NCBI GenBank assembly: GCA_963788585.1
Contig: CAWBHA010000005.1
Span: 123,720 to 187,719, forward strand
Source of the DNA: Bog-473 sp963788585
GTDB taxonomy: Bacteria; Actinomycetota; Acidimicrobiia; Acidimicrobiales; RAAP-2
DNA length: 64,000 nt
Direction of reading: 5' to 3'
This document shows positions 24,776 to 32,525 of the stretch, piece after piece. The translations under genes were made by a program, and so were the position numbers. The stretch's first letter is position 1. Each line of letters starts with the position of its first letter. Below the pieces are notes generated by a model that was not told the origin of the DNA, searched no databases, and saw nothing but the letters and a program-made list of their open reading frames with translations.

Positions 24776-26717
24776 GGCAGTGGTCGGCCGGGGGCGGCAC
24801 GTCCAGCGCGGGGTTGCGGTCGAAGAAACCGGTCGGGATCAGCGTGAAGCCGGCGTATTCGACCGGCATGACCGGCCAGTCCTCGGGCCGGGGCACGTGG
24901 GTGACGCCGAACGAGTGCCACAGGACGACGTCGGTGTCGACGATCGGGCGGTCCCGCGCCGTCCACTCGGGGAGTCCCGCCCCGCCGCGGTGCTGGTTCG
25001 GATAGTCCCCCGCGGCGCGGCGCTCCTCGGCGTCGAACGGTGTCACCCAGAGGTTGTGGCCGGCGAAGGCGGCCCGTCGCCCGACCGAAGAGGCGGGATC
25101 GGCCAGCAGCGTCGGCGTCGACCCGGGGAGCAGCTTGTAGGCCGTCGGCTCCCCGACGCCGTTGCGCGTGGAGCGGTTGGCGATGCGCCAGGTCCGGCTG
25201 CGGGACGCATCCACGTCGCGCTGCGCCTCCTGCTCGGACTCCAACAGCGTGACCGTGGTGCCGAACGCGTTCCCCCACGGGTTCTCGGGGCTACCTGGAG
25301 ACCCCGTCGGGACCGCGTCCACCTCGTAGACCGCGTTGTCGGGTCCGTCGACCTCCATGTCGAGCCGCACGTTGAAGAGGTGCTGGTGGTAGGGCGCGGC
25401 CAACCCGGGGGCCACCATGCGCGCGTGTGCGCCCGGGTCGCTGCCGGCCACGGCCATGGTCGACATGATCCCGGTGAGCTTCACCTCGAGCTGCAGGGTG
25501 CCGTCCAGGTAGAAGTACCAGTAGAAGCCGTACTCGTAGTTCCCCACCGTGGCGATGGAGCTCACGACGAGCCGACGCGACCGCCGGACCTCGGTGCGGC
25601 CGGAGACCATGTCGACGTGCTTCCAGAGGATCCCGTAGTCCTCCTCGTGCATACAGATCGCGTTCGCCCGCGTGTGAGGCTTGCCGCGCTCGTCCGCCCA
25701 GACGTCGTCGAAGTAGCGGATCTCGCCCAGGCAGTCGCAGCCGAGCGCCAGGCTGTTGGCCATCCGGCCCAGGCCCCACTCGCCGGCGTCGAACGCGCTC
25801 TTCCAGGCGTGCATCGGGCCGGGGTCGCCGTAGGGGACGACCATCTCGCTCACCGAGGCGCGGTAGAGGATCGGCCGCACGCGGCCAGCGTCCTCGTAGC
25901 CGACCGTGTAGAGGACGAGCCCCTCCAGCGGGTCCATGCCGACGCGCAGGGACCACTTCTGCCAGCGGACCCGGTTGCCCTCCACCTCGAAGCTCGGGCC
26001 CTCGGGCTGGGTGATCTCGAGCGGCTTGAGGTCGGTCCGCAGGGGCCCGTTGTCCTCGGGGTAGTAGCTGCCCGACTTGGGCGGGAACGGCACGACCCCG
26101 AGATCGAGCACCTCGAGCACCTCGCCCCGCCCCATGTCGACGAAGGCGAGCAGGCCCTCGAGCGGACGGGCGTAGCCGTTGTCCTCCTTGGACTCCCGCA
26201 GGTAGGCGAGACAGCGCGTGATGCGCCGCCCCTCCTCGTGAGCCAGCCCGAAGGTGCCGGCCGGCCAAGGGTCGATCTGGACCAGCGACCGGTCCACGAT
26301 GCCCCGGCGGTCGAGCGCCGCGTTCCACTCCGGGTGCTCGTGCAGCGCGGCGAGCACCATGATCGACTCCTCGATCTGCAGCGGCGGCCGGACGCCGCGC
26401 ACGATCTCCCAACGGTCGACCTCGCCCCGCGTCACGGACACGACCACCTCGGCCACGTCGGCCTCGGGGCCCTGGAGCACGACGAGGCGGACGCGACGGT
26501 CGATCGTGATCGGCTCGCCGCGGTCGATGGCGCGCACCACGTCCTTGGGCGGGTCGACCAGGCCGACGTAGGCGAACCGGAGCGCTTCGACGGGCACCTC
26601 GGCGCGCCCGCTGGCGAAGACGATGTCGCGGGCGGCGCTGATCTCCTCCCCCGTCAGGGGAGCCAGCGGGTGCAGGACCGGCGAAACGGCCGCGGTGGGA
26701 GTCGTGATGGTGGACAT
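24768..26717 (-). CDS. Copper-containing primary amine oxidase (TPQ)
   Basis: The 649-residue protein oxidises primary amines to aldehydes with release of H2O2 and NH3. The topaquinone precursor is Y394 in VGNYEYGF. The catalytic base is D310 (SAFDAGEWGLG), copper ligands are H444 and H446 (YHQHLFNVRLDM) and H607 (SFGVTHVPRPEDWPVMP). No signal peptide is visible, so it should be cytoplasmic, as with the Arthrobacter-type enzymes. It is upstream in a run with a DtxR-type regulator and a deaminase. The C-terminus ends in HCHD. Confidence 0.95.
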   Translation of the reverse strand: MSTITTPTAAVSPVLHPLAPLTGEEISAARDIVFASGRAEVPVEALRFAYVGLVDPPKDVVRAIDRGEPITIDRRVRLVVLQGPEADVAEVVVSVTRGEVDRWEIVRGVRPPLQIEESIMVLAALHEHPEWNAALDRRGIVDRSLVQIDPWPAGTFGLAHEEGRRITRCLAYLRESKEDNGYARPLEGLLAFVDMGRGEVLEVLDLGVVPFPPKSGSYYPEDNGPLRTDLKPLEITQPEGPSFEVEGNRVRWQKWSLRVGMDPLEGLVLYTVGYEDAGRVRPILYRASVSEMVVPYGDPGPMHAWKSAFDAGEWGLGRMANSLALGCDCLGEIRYFDDVWADERGKPHTRANAICMHEEDYGILWKHVDMVSGRTEVRRSRRLVVSSIATVGNYEYGFYWYFYLDGTLQLEVKLTGIMSTMAVAGSDPGAHARMVAPGLAAPYHQHLFNVRLDMEVDGPDNAVYEVDAVPTGSPGSPENPWGNAFGTTVTLLESEQEAQRDVDASRSRTWRIANRSTRNGVGEPTAYKLLPGSTPTLLADPASSVGRRAAFAGHNLWVTPFDAEERRAAGDYPNQHRGGAGLPEWTARDRPIVDTDVVLWHSFGVTHVPRPEDWPVMPVEYAGFTLIPTGFFDRNPALDVPPPADHCHD

Positions 26718-26768
26718 GCGGGGTCGATGTTACGCGGCCCCAGCCGTGGGACCTTCTACCATCGCCCC

Positions 26769-27581
26769 ATGGACGACGCAGCCGACCGGGCGGCGCGCAG
26801 CGCCCGGGAGCTGGCGCGACGCGTCGGGACCGAGCACCACGACGTTCTGGTCGTGCTGGGCACGGGGCTCTCGGGGGCGGCCGAGCTCCTGGGGGCCGGC
26901 GACGACTTCCTGCCCCTCGACACCCTCCCCTCCTTTCCCCGGTTCACCGCCGGCGGCCACCGGGCTCTGGGCTGGTCGGTGGCGCTGGCCGGCCGCCGGG
27001 TGCTGGTGTTCGGTGGGCGGTGCCACCTCTACGAGGGTCTCGACGCCGCCGACGTGGTCCACCCGGTGCGGACGGGGATCGCCGGGGGATGCACGACCGT
27101 CATCCTGACGACGGCAGCGGGCGGCATCCGCAGCGACCTGGACACGGGAACGGTCATGGTCGTCGAGGACCATCTCAATCTCACGGCACGCACCCCGCTC
27201 AGCGGCCCGGCCTTCGTCGAGATGGGCAACGCCTACGCGCCGCACCTGCGCGACCTGGCCCTGGCGTCGCCGGTGCCGGCCGCGGGCGCGCTGGCGGCGC
27301 GGCCGGGGGTCTACGCACAGCTCCCGGGCCCCCAACTCGAGACGCCGGCCGAGATCGCCATGCTGCGCGGCGCGGGCGCCGACGTCGTCGGCATGTCGCT
27401 GGCGCTCGAGACGATCGCCGCCCGAGAGGCCGGCGCCGAGGTCCTCGGGCTGGCGCTCGTCACCAACCCGGCGGCGTCGCACGGCTCCAGCATCGACGTC
27501 GCCGCGGTCCGGGCCGTCGGCACCGCCGCGTCCCCTGCCGTGGCCGCCATCGTGCGCCACGTCGTAGGCTCGCTCCCGTGA
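26769..27581 (+). CDS. Purine-nucleoside phosphorylase (PNP/MTAP family)
   Basis: The ~270-residue protein is a class I PNP: VVLGTGLSGAAELLG for phosphate binding, GGRCHLYEGLDAADV, ILTTAAGGIRSDLDTG, and the base-site run GADVVGMSLALETIAA. The reaction splits purine nucleosides with phosphate. The ATG at 26769 is divergent from the amine oxidase gene, with a gap of about 51 bases. The much longer open frame upstream is antisense to three real genes and is not coding. Its TGA overlaps the next gene's GTG. Confidence 0.92.
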   Translation: MDDAADRAARSARELARRVGTEHHDVLVVLGTGLSGAAELLGAGDDFLPLDTLPSFPRFTAGGHRALGWSVALAGRRVLVFGGRCHLYEGLDAADVVHPVRTGIAGGCTTVILTTAAGGIRSDLDTGTVMVVEDHLNLTARTPLSGPAFVEMGNAYAPHLRDLALASPVPAAGALAARPGVYAQLPGPQLETPAEIAMLRGAGADVVGMSLALETIAAREAGAEVLGLALVTNPAASHGSSIDVAAVRAVGTAASPAVAAIVRHVVGSLP

Positions 27582-27955
27582 GCAATCCCGTGGCCCCGAC
27601 CGGCGTCGACCATGTCGCCATCAACGTGCCCGACGTGCCGAGCGGCATCGCCTTCTACACCGACACGCTCGGCCTGGTACAGAACCACACGCGGCCCGAC
27701 TTCGGGTTCCCGGGCGCCTGGTTGGACACGGCCAGCGGGCAGCAGGTCCACCTGATTGAGGCGGCGGTGCCGCAGAACGTGGGTCAGCACTTCGCGCTGG
27801 TCTTCGACGACGTCCCCGCGACCGTGGCCGAGCTGCGCACGCGCGGGCTGCGGGTGACGGACCCGGTGGACGTCGGCACGACGGGCCGCAAGCAGGCCTT
27901 TCTGAGCGACCCCTGGGGCAACGGGATCGAGCTGCACGAACGGCCCGCCGGCTGA
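27578..27955 (+). CDS. VOC-family (glyoxalase/bleomycin-resistance fold) protein
   Basis: The 125-residue protein has the VOC pattern GVDHVAINVPDVPSGIAFYTD, then VHLIEAAVPQNVGQHFALVFDDV, and the final metal-ligand Glu in FLSDPWGNGIELHE. The three likely metal ligands (H in DHVAI, H in GQHFAL, E in IELHE) are visible. It may isomerise or oxygenate a small metabolite. The GTG start overlaps the PNP stop, so the two are coupled. Confidence 0.87.
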   Translation: MSNPVAPTGVDHVAINVPDVPSGIAFYTDTLGLVQNHTRPDFGFPGAWLDTASGQQVHLIEAAVPQNVGQHFALVFDDVPATVAELRTRGLRVTDPVDVGTTGRKQAFLSDPWGNGIELHERPAG

Positions 27956-27959
27956 ACGC

Positions 27960-28262
27960 TCAGGAAACCGGCGCGTTCAGGACGCGGCCCGCCGCCTCAC
28001 CCGACCGGATGGCACCTTCCCTGTAGCCGGTCCACGCCCCGGCGAGGTCGGTGCCGGCGAAGTGGACCCTGCCCGCTGACCGCTGCGTCGCCGAACCCAG
28101 CGCGCTGAGGACGCCCGGCGGGAGGGGTGCGGCGTAGCAGCCCCTCGTCCACGGCTCCGCGGACCAGTCGATCGGCACCCACACGTCGGTCGGCCGGCTC
28201 GGCACGGGGCCCGAAGATCCGCCCGAGGGCCAGCGGCAGCATCTTGCCGAGTTTCTTCGGCC
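27960..28262 (-). pseudogene. C-terminal remnant of a flavin monoamine oxidase, frameshifted
   Basis: About 100 codons match only the end of FAD-dependent monoamine oxidases: DWSAEPWTRGCYAAPLPPGV, then GRVHFAGTDLAGAWTGYREG and AIRSGEAAGRVL. A preceding piece, LALGRIFGPRAEP, lies in another frame, so one frame break occurs near 28200. The FAD-binding Rossmann region is absent; a complete unrelated gene sits immediately upstream. I call it a decayed fragment, possibly left after a deletion. Confidence 0.65.
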
Positions 28263-28264
28263 CC

Positions 28265-29123
28265 TCAACGCCCGACCGCTGCCGCCAGCCTCTTCGCCGC
28301 CGACCCACTCAAGCCGCCGATGTCGTGCCCCACGAGATCGAGGTGTCCTTCGAGTGAGCTGAACCGCACCTGCGCCGGTTCGATCAAGGGATCACCGACC
28401 ACCCTGCCGCCGACATCCACGGCGAGATAGGTGTGGAAGTACCGAAACGCGACCCGATCGAGCTGCACGGACGCGCCCGGCGACAGCGCGAGCCGCACCG
28501 TCCACGTCTCGTTCGGCCCCGGCCCTACCCGCACCGTGCGGACCGTCGACTTAGAGAGCGCGAGCACGGCGGGTCCGAGCAGGAGGCGACCCCGGGCGGG
28601 ATCGGCGAAGGGAAGCAGCACGACGTGCGAGGCCACGTCGTGCGCGCTCGTGGCAACACCGCCGAGGGCCGGGTCGTCGGGCACCACGTGCACCCGGTAG
28701 GTGCCGCCGGCGCCGCTCGCCGGCGGCAGCGGCTGCACCGAGTTGGCCGTCACGGCGTAGGGAGCCGGGCACGAGCCGGGCAGCGATGCCACTGGTGCGG
28801 GAGCGGGCCCCGCCCCACGGGTGAAGCACAGGACCGGCCGGACGAGCGCAGGTGCCCCCGCACCCCCCGCAGCGCGTGCTCCGGCGCCGACCGGTGCAGA
28901 CGACGCCGGCCGACCGCGCGTCCCGGCGGTGCTCAGCCCGGCGAAGAGAAGGGCGAGCAGCACCGGCGACAGCGATCACCGCCGCCACGACCCGCCGCCG
29001 GTACCGGGAACGCTGGCGCCGGCGGGCCTCGGGGATCAGCAGCTCGACCGGCTGTGCCCCGCCTCCTGCCTCGCCGAAGGCCTCGTCGGCCGCCGGCACT
29101 TCTCTCGTCAAGGTCTCGATCAT
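28265..29123 (-). CDS. Membrane-anchored protein with a SecD P1-head-like domain, frame break near 28965
   Basis: A cytoplasmic N-terminus (MIETLTREVPAADEAF...) leads through a basic run to one transmembrane segment that crosses a frame break: VVAAVIAVAG in one frame, LLALLFAGLSTAG in the next. The exported part has an Ala/Pro-rich linker, then GTYRVHVVPDDPALGGV, WTVRLALSPGASVQLDRVAF and RYFHTYLAVDVGGRVVGDP. That final pattern, with VIEPA- and SFEG-like elements, is that of the SecDF P1 head subdomain, here without the SecD membrane domain. It is divergent from a GntR gene across 21 bases and surely regulated by it. The function is unknown. Confidence 0.6.
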
Positions 29124-29124
29124 G

Positions 29125-29143
29125 GTGCTACTATGTATAGCAC
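29125..29143. promoter_or_regulatory. Inverted repeat operator between gntR and the SecD-P1-like gene
   Basis: GTGCTA and TAGCAC form a perfect 6-bp inverted repeat with a 7-base centre (ctatgta). It fills the space between the two divergent start codons and covers the -10 of the minus-strand gene. YtrA-type GntR regulators bind such short dyads in their own promoters, so self-repression is expected. Confidence 0.6.
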
Positions 29144-29158
29144 TATGTTGCATGTCAA
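29130..29158 (-). promoter_or_regulatory. Leaderless promoter of the SecD-P1-like gene
   Basis: On the minus strand TTGACA (29153-29158), a 17-base spacer and CATAGT (29130-29135) are followed by six bases and then the ATG at 29123. The predicted transcript starts at the A of the start codon. The -35 lies inside the gntR coding sequence. Confidence 0.55.
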
Positions 29159-29498
29159 GGTCGACCGCGCGGAGGGCGTCGCGCTGCACGATCAGGTCGC
29201 CGCCGCCATCCGCCGCGCCATCGCGGAGGGCGAAGCGCAGCCCGGAGAGCGACTCCCCCCGGCCAAGGACCTCGCCGCCGTCCTCGGCGTCAACACGAAC
29301 ACCGTGCTCCGTGCCCTGCGCGTCCTGCGCGACGAGGGCCTCCTCGAATTCCGACGCGGGCGCGGCGTCAGCGTCTCGGGCGCAGCCTCAGCGAGCGAGA
29401 GTGCGGTGCGCGAGCGGCTCCGCGAACTGGTCGACTTCGCGCGCTTCCACGGCTACCGCAAAGAGGACATCGCCGACATGCTCGACGCGCTCCCCTGA
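29145..29498 (+). CDS. GntR-family regulator, YtrA-like short type
   Basis: The ~117-residue protein is little more than a winged helix: ALHDQVAAAIRRAIAEGEAQ, GERLPPAKDLAAVLGVNTNT, VLRALRVLRDEGLLEFRRGRG, then a short helical tail. YtrA-type regulators have this size and usually control an adjacent membrane or ABC system. An earlier in-frame ATG is at 29133, inside the operator; the ATG at 29145 is preferred since it begins at MLHVKVDRAEG and leaves the operator upstream. Confidence 0.85.
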   Translation: MLHVKVDRAEGVALHDQVAAAIRRAIAEGEAQPGERLPPAKDLAAVLGVNTNTVLRALRVLRDEGLLEFRRGRGVSVSGAASASESAVRERLRELVDFARFHGYRKEDIADMLDALP

Positions 29499-29530
29499 TC
29501 GACCGCAAGCCGCTGGGCGGCCGCCGCGGT

Positions 29531-29782
29531 TCAGTCGGTAACGATGCTGACGTGCTTGCGGCCGCGACGCTGGCCGAATTTCACGACCCCGTCGGCCGTG
29601 GCGAAGAGCGTGTCGTCGCCGCCACGCCCCACGTTGGCGCCCGGGTACACCTTGGTCCCCCGCTGGCGCACGAGGATGGAGCCGGCCGTCACGGCGGAAC
29701 CGTCGAACCGCTTCACGCCGAGGCGCTGTGCGTTCGAGTCGCGGCCGTTGCGGGTAGACCCGCCTCCCTTGGTCTTTGACAT
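29531..29782 (-). CDS. rpmA: 50S ribosomal protein L27
   Basis: The 83-residue L27 starts MSKTKGGGSTRNGRDSNAQR and has the conserved GVKRFDGSAVTAGSILVRQR and GTKVYPGANVGRGGDDTLFA. It sits at the peptidyl-transferase centre. It lies 39 bases downstream of rplU, the standard pairing. Obg, the usual next gene, has been moved 6.8 kb away. Confidence 0.96.
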   Translation of the reverse strand: MSKTKGGGSTRNGRDSNAQRLGVKRFDGSAVTAGSILVRQRGTKVYPGANVGRGGDDTLFATADGVVKFGQRRGRKHVSIVTD

Positions 29783-29821
29783 ATCAGGCTCCTCTGCCGC
29801 GGCGCGGCGTCGACGGCGTCG

Positions 29822-30133
29822 CTACTTCGCGGTGATGGCGGTGATCTCCAGCGTGGCGTAGTGCTGGCGGTGGCCCCACCGGCGGCGCTGGTTCGACTTG
29901 GACTTGTACGTCATGGCGTTGATCTTGGGTCCGAGCTCCGAGCCGACGACCTTGGCCGTGACCGAGGCGCCGGCCAGCTGGTCGGGCGTGGCCAGCACGG
30001 TCGAGCCGTCGACCACCAGCACGGGCTCCAGGGACACCTCCGCCCCCACCTCCTCGCCCAGCAGCTCCACGCGGACGCGCTGGCCCTCGGCCACGCGCTC
30101 CTGCTTCCCTCCGGACCTGATCACGGCATACAT
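29822..30133 (-). CDS. rplU: 50S ribosomal protein L21
   Basis: The 103-residue L21 begins MYAVIRSGGKQERVAEGQRV and ends with YKSKSNQRRRWGHRQHYATLEIT, the family's RNA-binding tail. It binds 23S rRNA. The gene is 20 bases downstream of the RNase E/G gene, the usual order. Confidence 0.96.
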   Translation of the reverse strand: MYAVIRSGGKQERVAEGQRVRVELLGEEVGAEVSLEPVLVVDGSTVLATPDQLAGASVTAKVVGSELGPKINAMTYKSKSNQRRRWGHRQHYATLEITAITAK

Positions 30134-30153
30134 AAGGGCGAGATCCTAGCGCA

Positions 30154-31785
30154 CTAGCGCAGCACGGAATCGTCGAGGGTGACCCCCCGGCCGCCGCAGA
30201 CCATGCACTCGCTGGAGAGCGTCTCGAGGAGCCCCTCCGAGATCCGTTTCCGGGTCATCTCGACCAGCCCCAGCTCGGAGATGTCGAAGACTTGGGTCCG
30301 GGTCTTGTCCCGGGCCAGCGCGTTGCGCAGGGACGCAGCCACCTTGTCCCGGTTCTCCCGCACCTCCATGTCGATGAAGTCGATGACGATGATGCCGCCG
30401 ATGTCCCGCAGGCGGAGCTGGCGGGCCACCTCCTCGGCCGCCTCGAGGTTGTTGCGGAACACGGTCTCCTCGAGGTTGGTCCTCCCGACGTTCTTCCCCG
30501 TGTTGACGTCGATCACCGTCAAGGCTTCGGTCCGCTCGATGATCAGCGAGCCTCCCGAGGGCAGCCACACCTTGCGGTCGAGCGCCTTGTGCAGCTGCTC
30601 GTGCACGTGGTACCGCTCGAAGATGGGCAGCCCCTCCTCGGCGGCGTCGTAGTACTCGACCCGGTCGGCCAGCTCGGGGCTCACCGCCCGCACGTAGTCG
30701 CGCACCTGCTCGAACAGCGCGCGGTCGTCGATCACCACGCCCCGGTATTCGGGGTTGAGCTCCTCGCGCAGGATGCGCACGGACAGCTCCGGCTCCCGGT
30801 AGAGGAGCCCCGGAGCGTCGGACTTCTTGGCCTTCGCCTCGATGCTGTTCCACTGCTCGAGCAGGGTCGTGACGTCGCGCTGGAGCTCGTCGGCCGAGAC
30901 GCCCTCGGCGGCCGTGCGCACGATCATGCCGTGTCCGGCCGGCTTCACCTCGTCGATGACGCGGCGCAGGCGCCGGCGCTCGTTGTCCCCCAGGCGCTTG
31001 GAGATCCCGAAGGCGCTCGAGTTGGGCACGAGCACGGCGAAGCGCCCCGGCAGCGAGACCTCCTGGGTGAGGCGGGCCCCCTTGGCCCCGATGGGGTTCT
31101 TGGTCACCTGGCACAGGATCGACTGCCCCGCCTTGAGCACGTCCTCGATCCGGGGCTGCTGGGACCCCCCGCCCTCCACGTCGTCCTTGTCGTAGCGCAC
31201 GTCGCCCCGGTACAGGACGGCGTTCTTGGGGATGCCGATGTCGACGAAGGCGGCCTCCATGCCCGGCAGCACGTTCTGGACCCGGCCCCGGTAGACGTTG
31301 CCGTCGATCTGGGTGGTGTCGTCGGCCGCCCGCGAGACGTAGTGCTCGACCAGCGAGCGGCCCTCGAGCATGGCGATCTGGGTCATGTGCGGCTGCACGT
31401 GCACGCAGACCAGGTACCGACCGACCTGCTTGGAGCGGCGGTCCCGCCCCGAGCGGCGCCGGCTCCGGGCCCGCTTGGCCCGCGTCTCGATTTCCCCCTC
31501 GGCGTCGCCGGCCGCGCCGCGAGGCCCTTCGGGCCCTGCCACGCCGGGAGGGACCTCCTTCGGCTCGGTGGACCCGGGCCGTACCAGCGGGACCACGGGC
31601 GCCGACTGGGGCTTGCCCGGAGGCGGCGTCGCCGGCGCCGGCCGGGTGTCGCCGATCTTGGGCTTGGGCTTGCGCTGGGGCGATGCTGCCGGAGGCGCCG
31701 GGCTGGCCGTCTCCGGCGGGCTAGGGCTGGCCGTCGCCTCCGGGCGGCGACCCTCCGGGGTCTGGCTGAACTCCGTCTCGGACAT
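30154..31785 (-). CDS. rne: Ribonuclease E/G
   Basis: The ~543-residue enzyme has a Pro/Ala-rich and basic N-terminal extension (1-115), then an S1 domain (NVYRGRVQNVLPGMEAAFVD). The catalytic domain has the acidic metal site (TVIDVNTGKNVG and IGGIIVIDFIDME), and a zinc link CMVCGGRG near the end. It cleaves single-stranded RNA and initiates mRNA decay. The start is the ATG at 31785, behind an AGGAGGG stretch. The C-terminal scaffold of E. coli RNase E is absent, giving RNase G-like length. Confidence 0.93.
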   Translation of the reverse strand: MSETEFSQTPEGRRPEATASPSPPETASPAPPAASPQRKPKPKIGDTRPAPATPPPGKPQSAPVVPLVRPGSTEPKEVPPGVAGPEGPRGAAGDAEGEIETRAKRARSRRRSGRDRRSKQVGRYLVCVHVQPHMTQIAMLEGRSLVEHYVSRAADDTTQIDGNVYRGRVQNVLPGMEAAFVDIGIPKNAVLYRGDVRYDKDDVEGGGSQQPRIEDVLKAGQSILCQVTKNPIGAKGARLTQEVSLPGRFAVLVPNSSAFGISKRLGDNERRRLRRVIDEVKPAGHGMIVRTAAEGVSADELQRDVTTLLEQWNSIEAKAKKSDAPGLLYREPELSVRILREELNPEYRGVVIDDRALFEQVRDYVRAVSPELADRVEYYDAAEEGLPIFERYHVHEQLHKALDRKVWLPSGGSLIIERTEALTVIDVNTGKNVGRTNLEETVFRNNLEAAEEVARQLRLRDIGGIIVIDFIDMEVRENRDKVAASLRNALARDKTRTQVFDISELGLVEMTRKRISEGLLETLSSECMVCGGRGVTLDDSVLR

Positions 31786-32525
31786 GAGGGAAAGCCCTCC
31801 TCGCGTGCTGTGCCGCGTCCGTCGGTGGTCCCGGAGCCGCTCAGCGGGAGCGGCTCGAACCGTGCGCCATCGCGTTCGATCCATTGGTGCGTTCGGCAGG
31901 CCCGTCCGGGCACCGCGGCGGTGCCCAGGGCCTTTACGAGGTCGACCGGTCGGACGCCACGCGGGTGCGTGGCCAGTTCCGCCCGGAGATGACCATTGGG
32001 GCTGGTCACGGACACTGCCAGGATCGCCGGTCGGATGTCGTCCTCAGTCTGGCGACCCTTCCGCTCCCGTCGGACCGTGAGGACGGGCGCGGCGAGCAGC
32101 GATGCCACCCGCCCCTGCAGCTCCTCACCTGGCACGCCGAGTACCTCCAACTCCCAATCACACGATGCTACCTCCTGCTGGAGCGAACCCTCCGCTTCTG
32201 CGACGAGAGCGGCCGCTCCGACCTCGATCCCCTCGGGCAGCAGCCCGGAGAGGAGGGCCGGCAGCCCGGCAATGGGGGTCTCGCCCTCGGCGGCCGGTCC
32301 CAAGCGCACGTCGAGGTACTCGCCCCGCGACTCGCAGCCCGTCGGCAGGGCGAGGCCGAAGCTGACGAGGGGATGGGGCACGAAGCCCTGCGAGTACGCC
32401 ACCGGCAGCCGGCTGCGCCGCAGCGCCCGCTCCCACATGCGGGCCACGTCCCGGTGACTGGTGAACCGGATCTTCCCCGTCTTGGCGAAGCGCAGACGGA
32501 GGCGGCGCTGCCCCTCAGGAGACAC
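31383..32525 (-). CDS. TIGR03936 / DUF2344 radical-SAM-linked protein (over-long reading)
   Basis: The frame opens at GTG 32525, overlapping the upstream gene, and encodes RRLRLRFAKTGKIRFTSHRD, LPVAYSQGFVPHPLVSFGLAL and GCESRGEYLDVRL, typical of the DUF2344 domain found with TIGR03960. Homology plausibly ends by about 31850; the last ~150 codons overlap the start of the RNase gene in another frame and look like low-complexity shadow. A stop has probably been lost by a single-base error. The pair TIGR03960-TIGR03936 followed by rne is common in Actinobacteria. The function is unknown. Confidence 0.72.
   Translation of the reverse strand: MSPEGQRRLRLRFAKTGKIRFTSHRDVARMWERALRRSRLPVAYSQGFVPHPLVSFGLALPTGCESRGEYLDVRLGPAAEGETPIAGLPALLSGLLPEGIEVGAAALVAEAEGSLQQEVASCDWELEVLGVPGEELQGRVASLLAAPVLTVRRERKGRQTEDDIRPAILAVSVTSPNGHLRAELATHPRGVRPVDLVKALGTAAVPGRACRTHQWIERDGARFEPLPLSGSGTTDGRGTAREEGFPSCPRRSSARPRRVAARRRRPALARRRRPARRLRQHRPSASPSPRSATPGRRRRRRLRASPSRRPWSRWYGPGPPSRRRSLPAWQGPKGLAARPATPRGKSRRGPSGPGAGAARGGTAAPSRSVGTWSACTCSRT
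31834..31856. promoter_or_regulatory. Perfect hairpin upstream of rne
   Basis: GAGCCGCTC and GAGCGGCTC pair perfectly over nine bases around a five-base loop, 49 bases before the rne ATG. It could form in the rne leader, where autoregulatory hairpins are known in other bacteria, or be a weak terminator after the upstream gene. There is no T-tract. Confidence 0.35.

Noticed and set aside
24546..27581. A 1011-codon plus-strand frame
   Set aside because: All but the last 270 codons are antisense to the DtxR and amine oxidase genes, which have clear motifs; only the PNP part is real.
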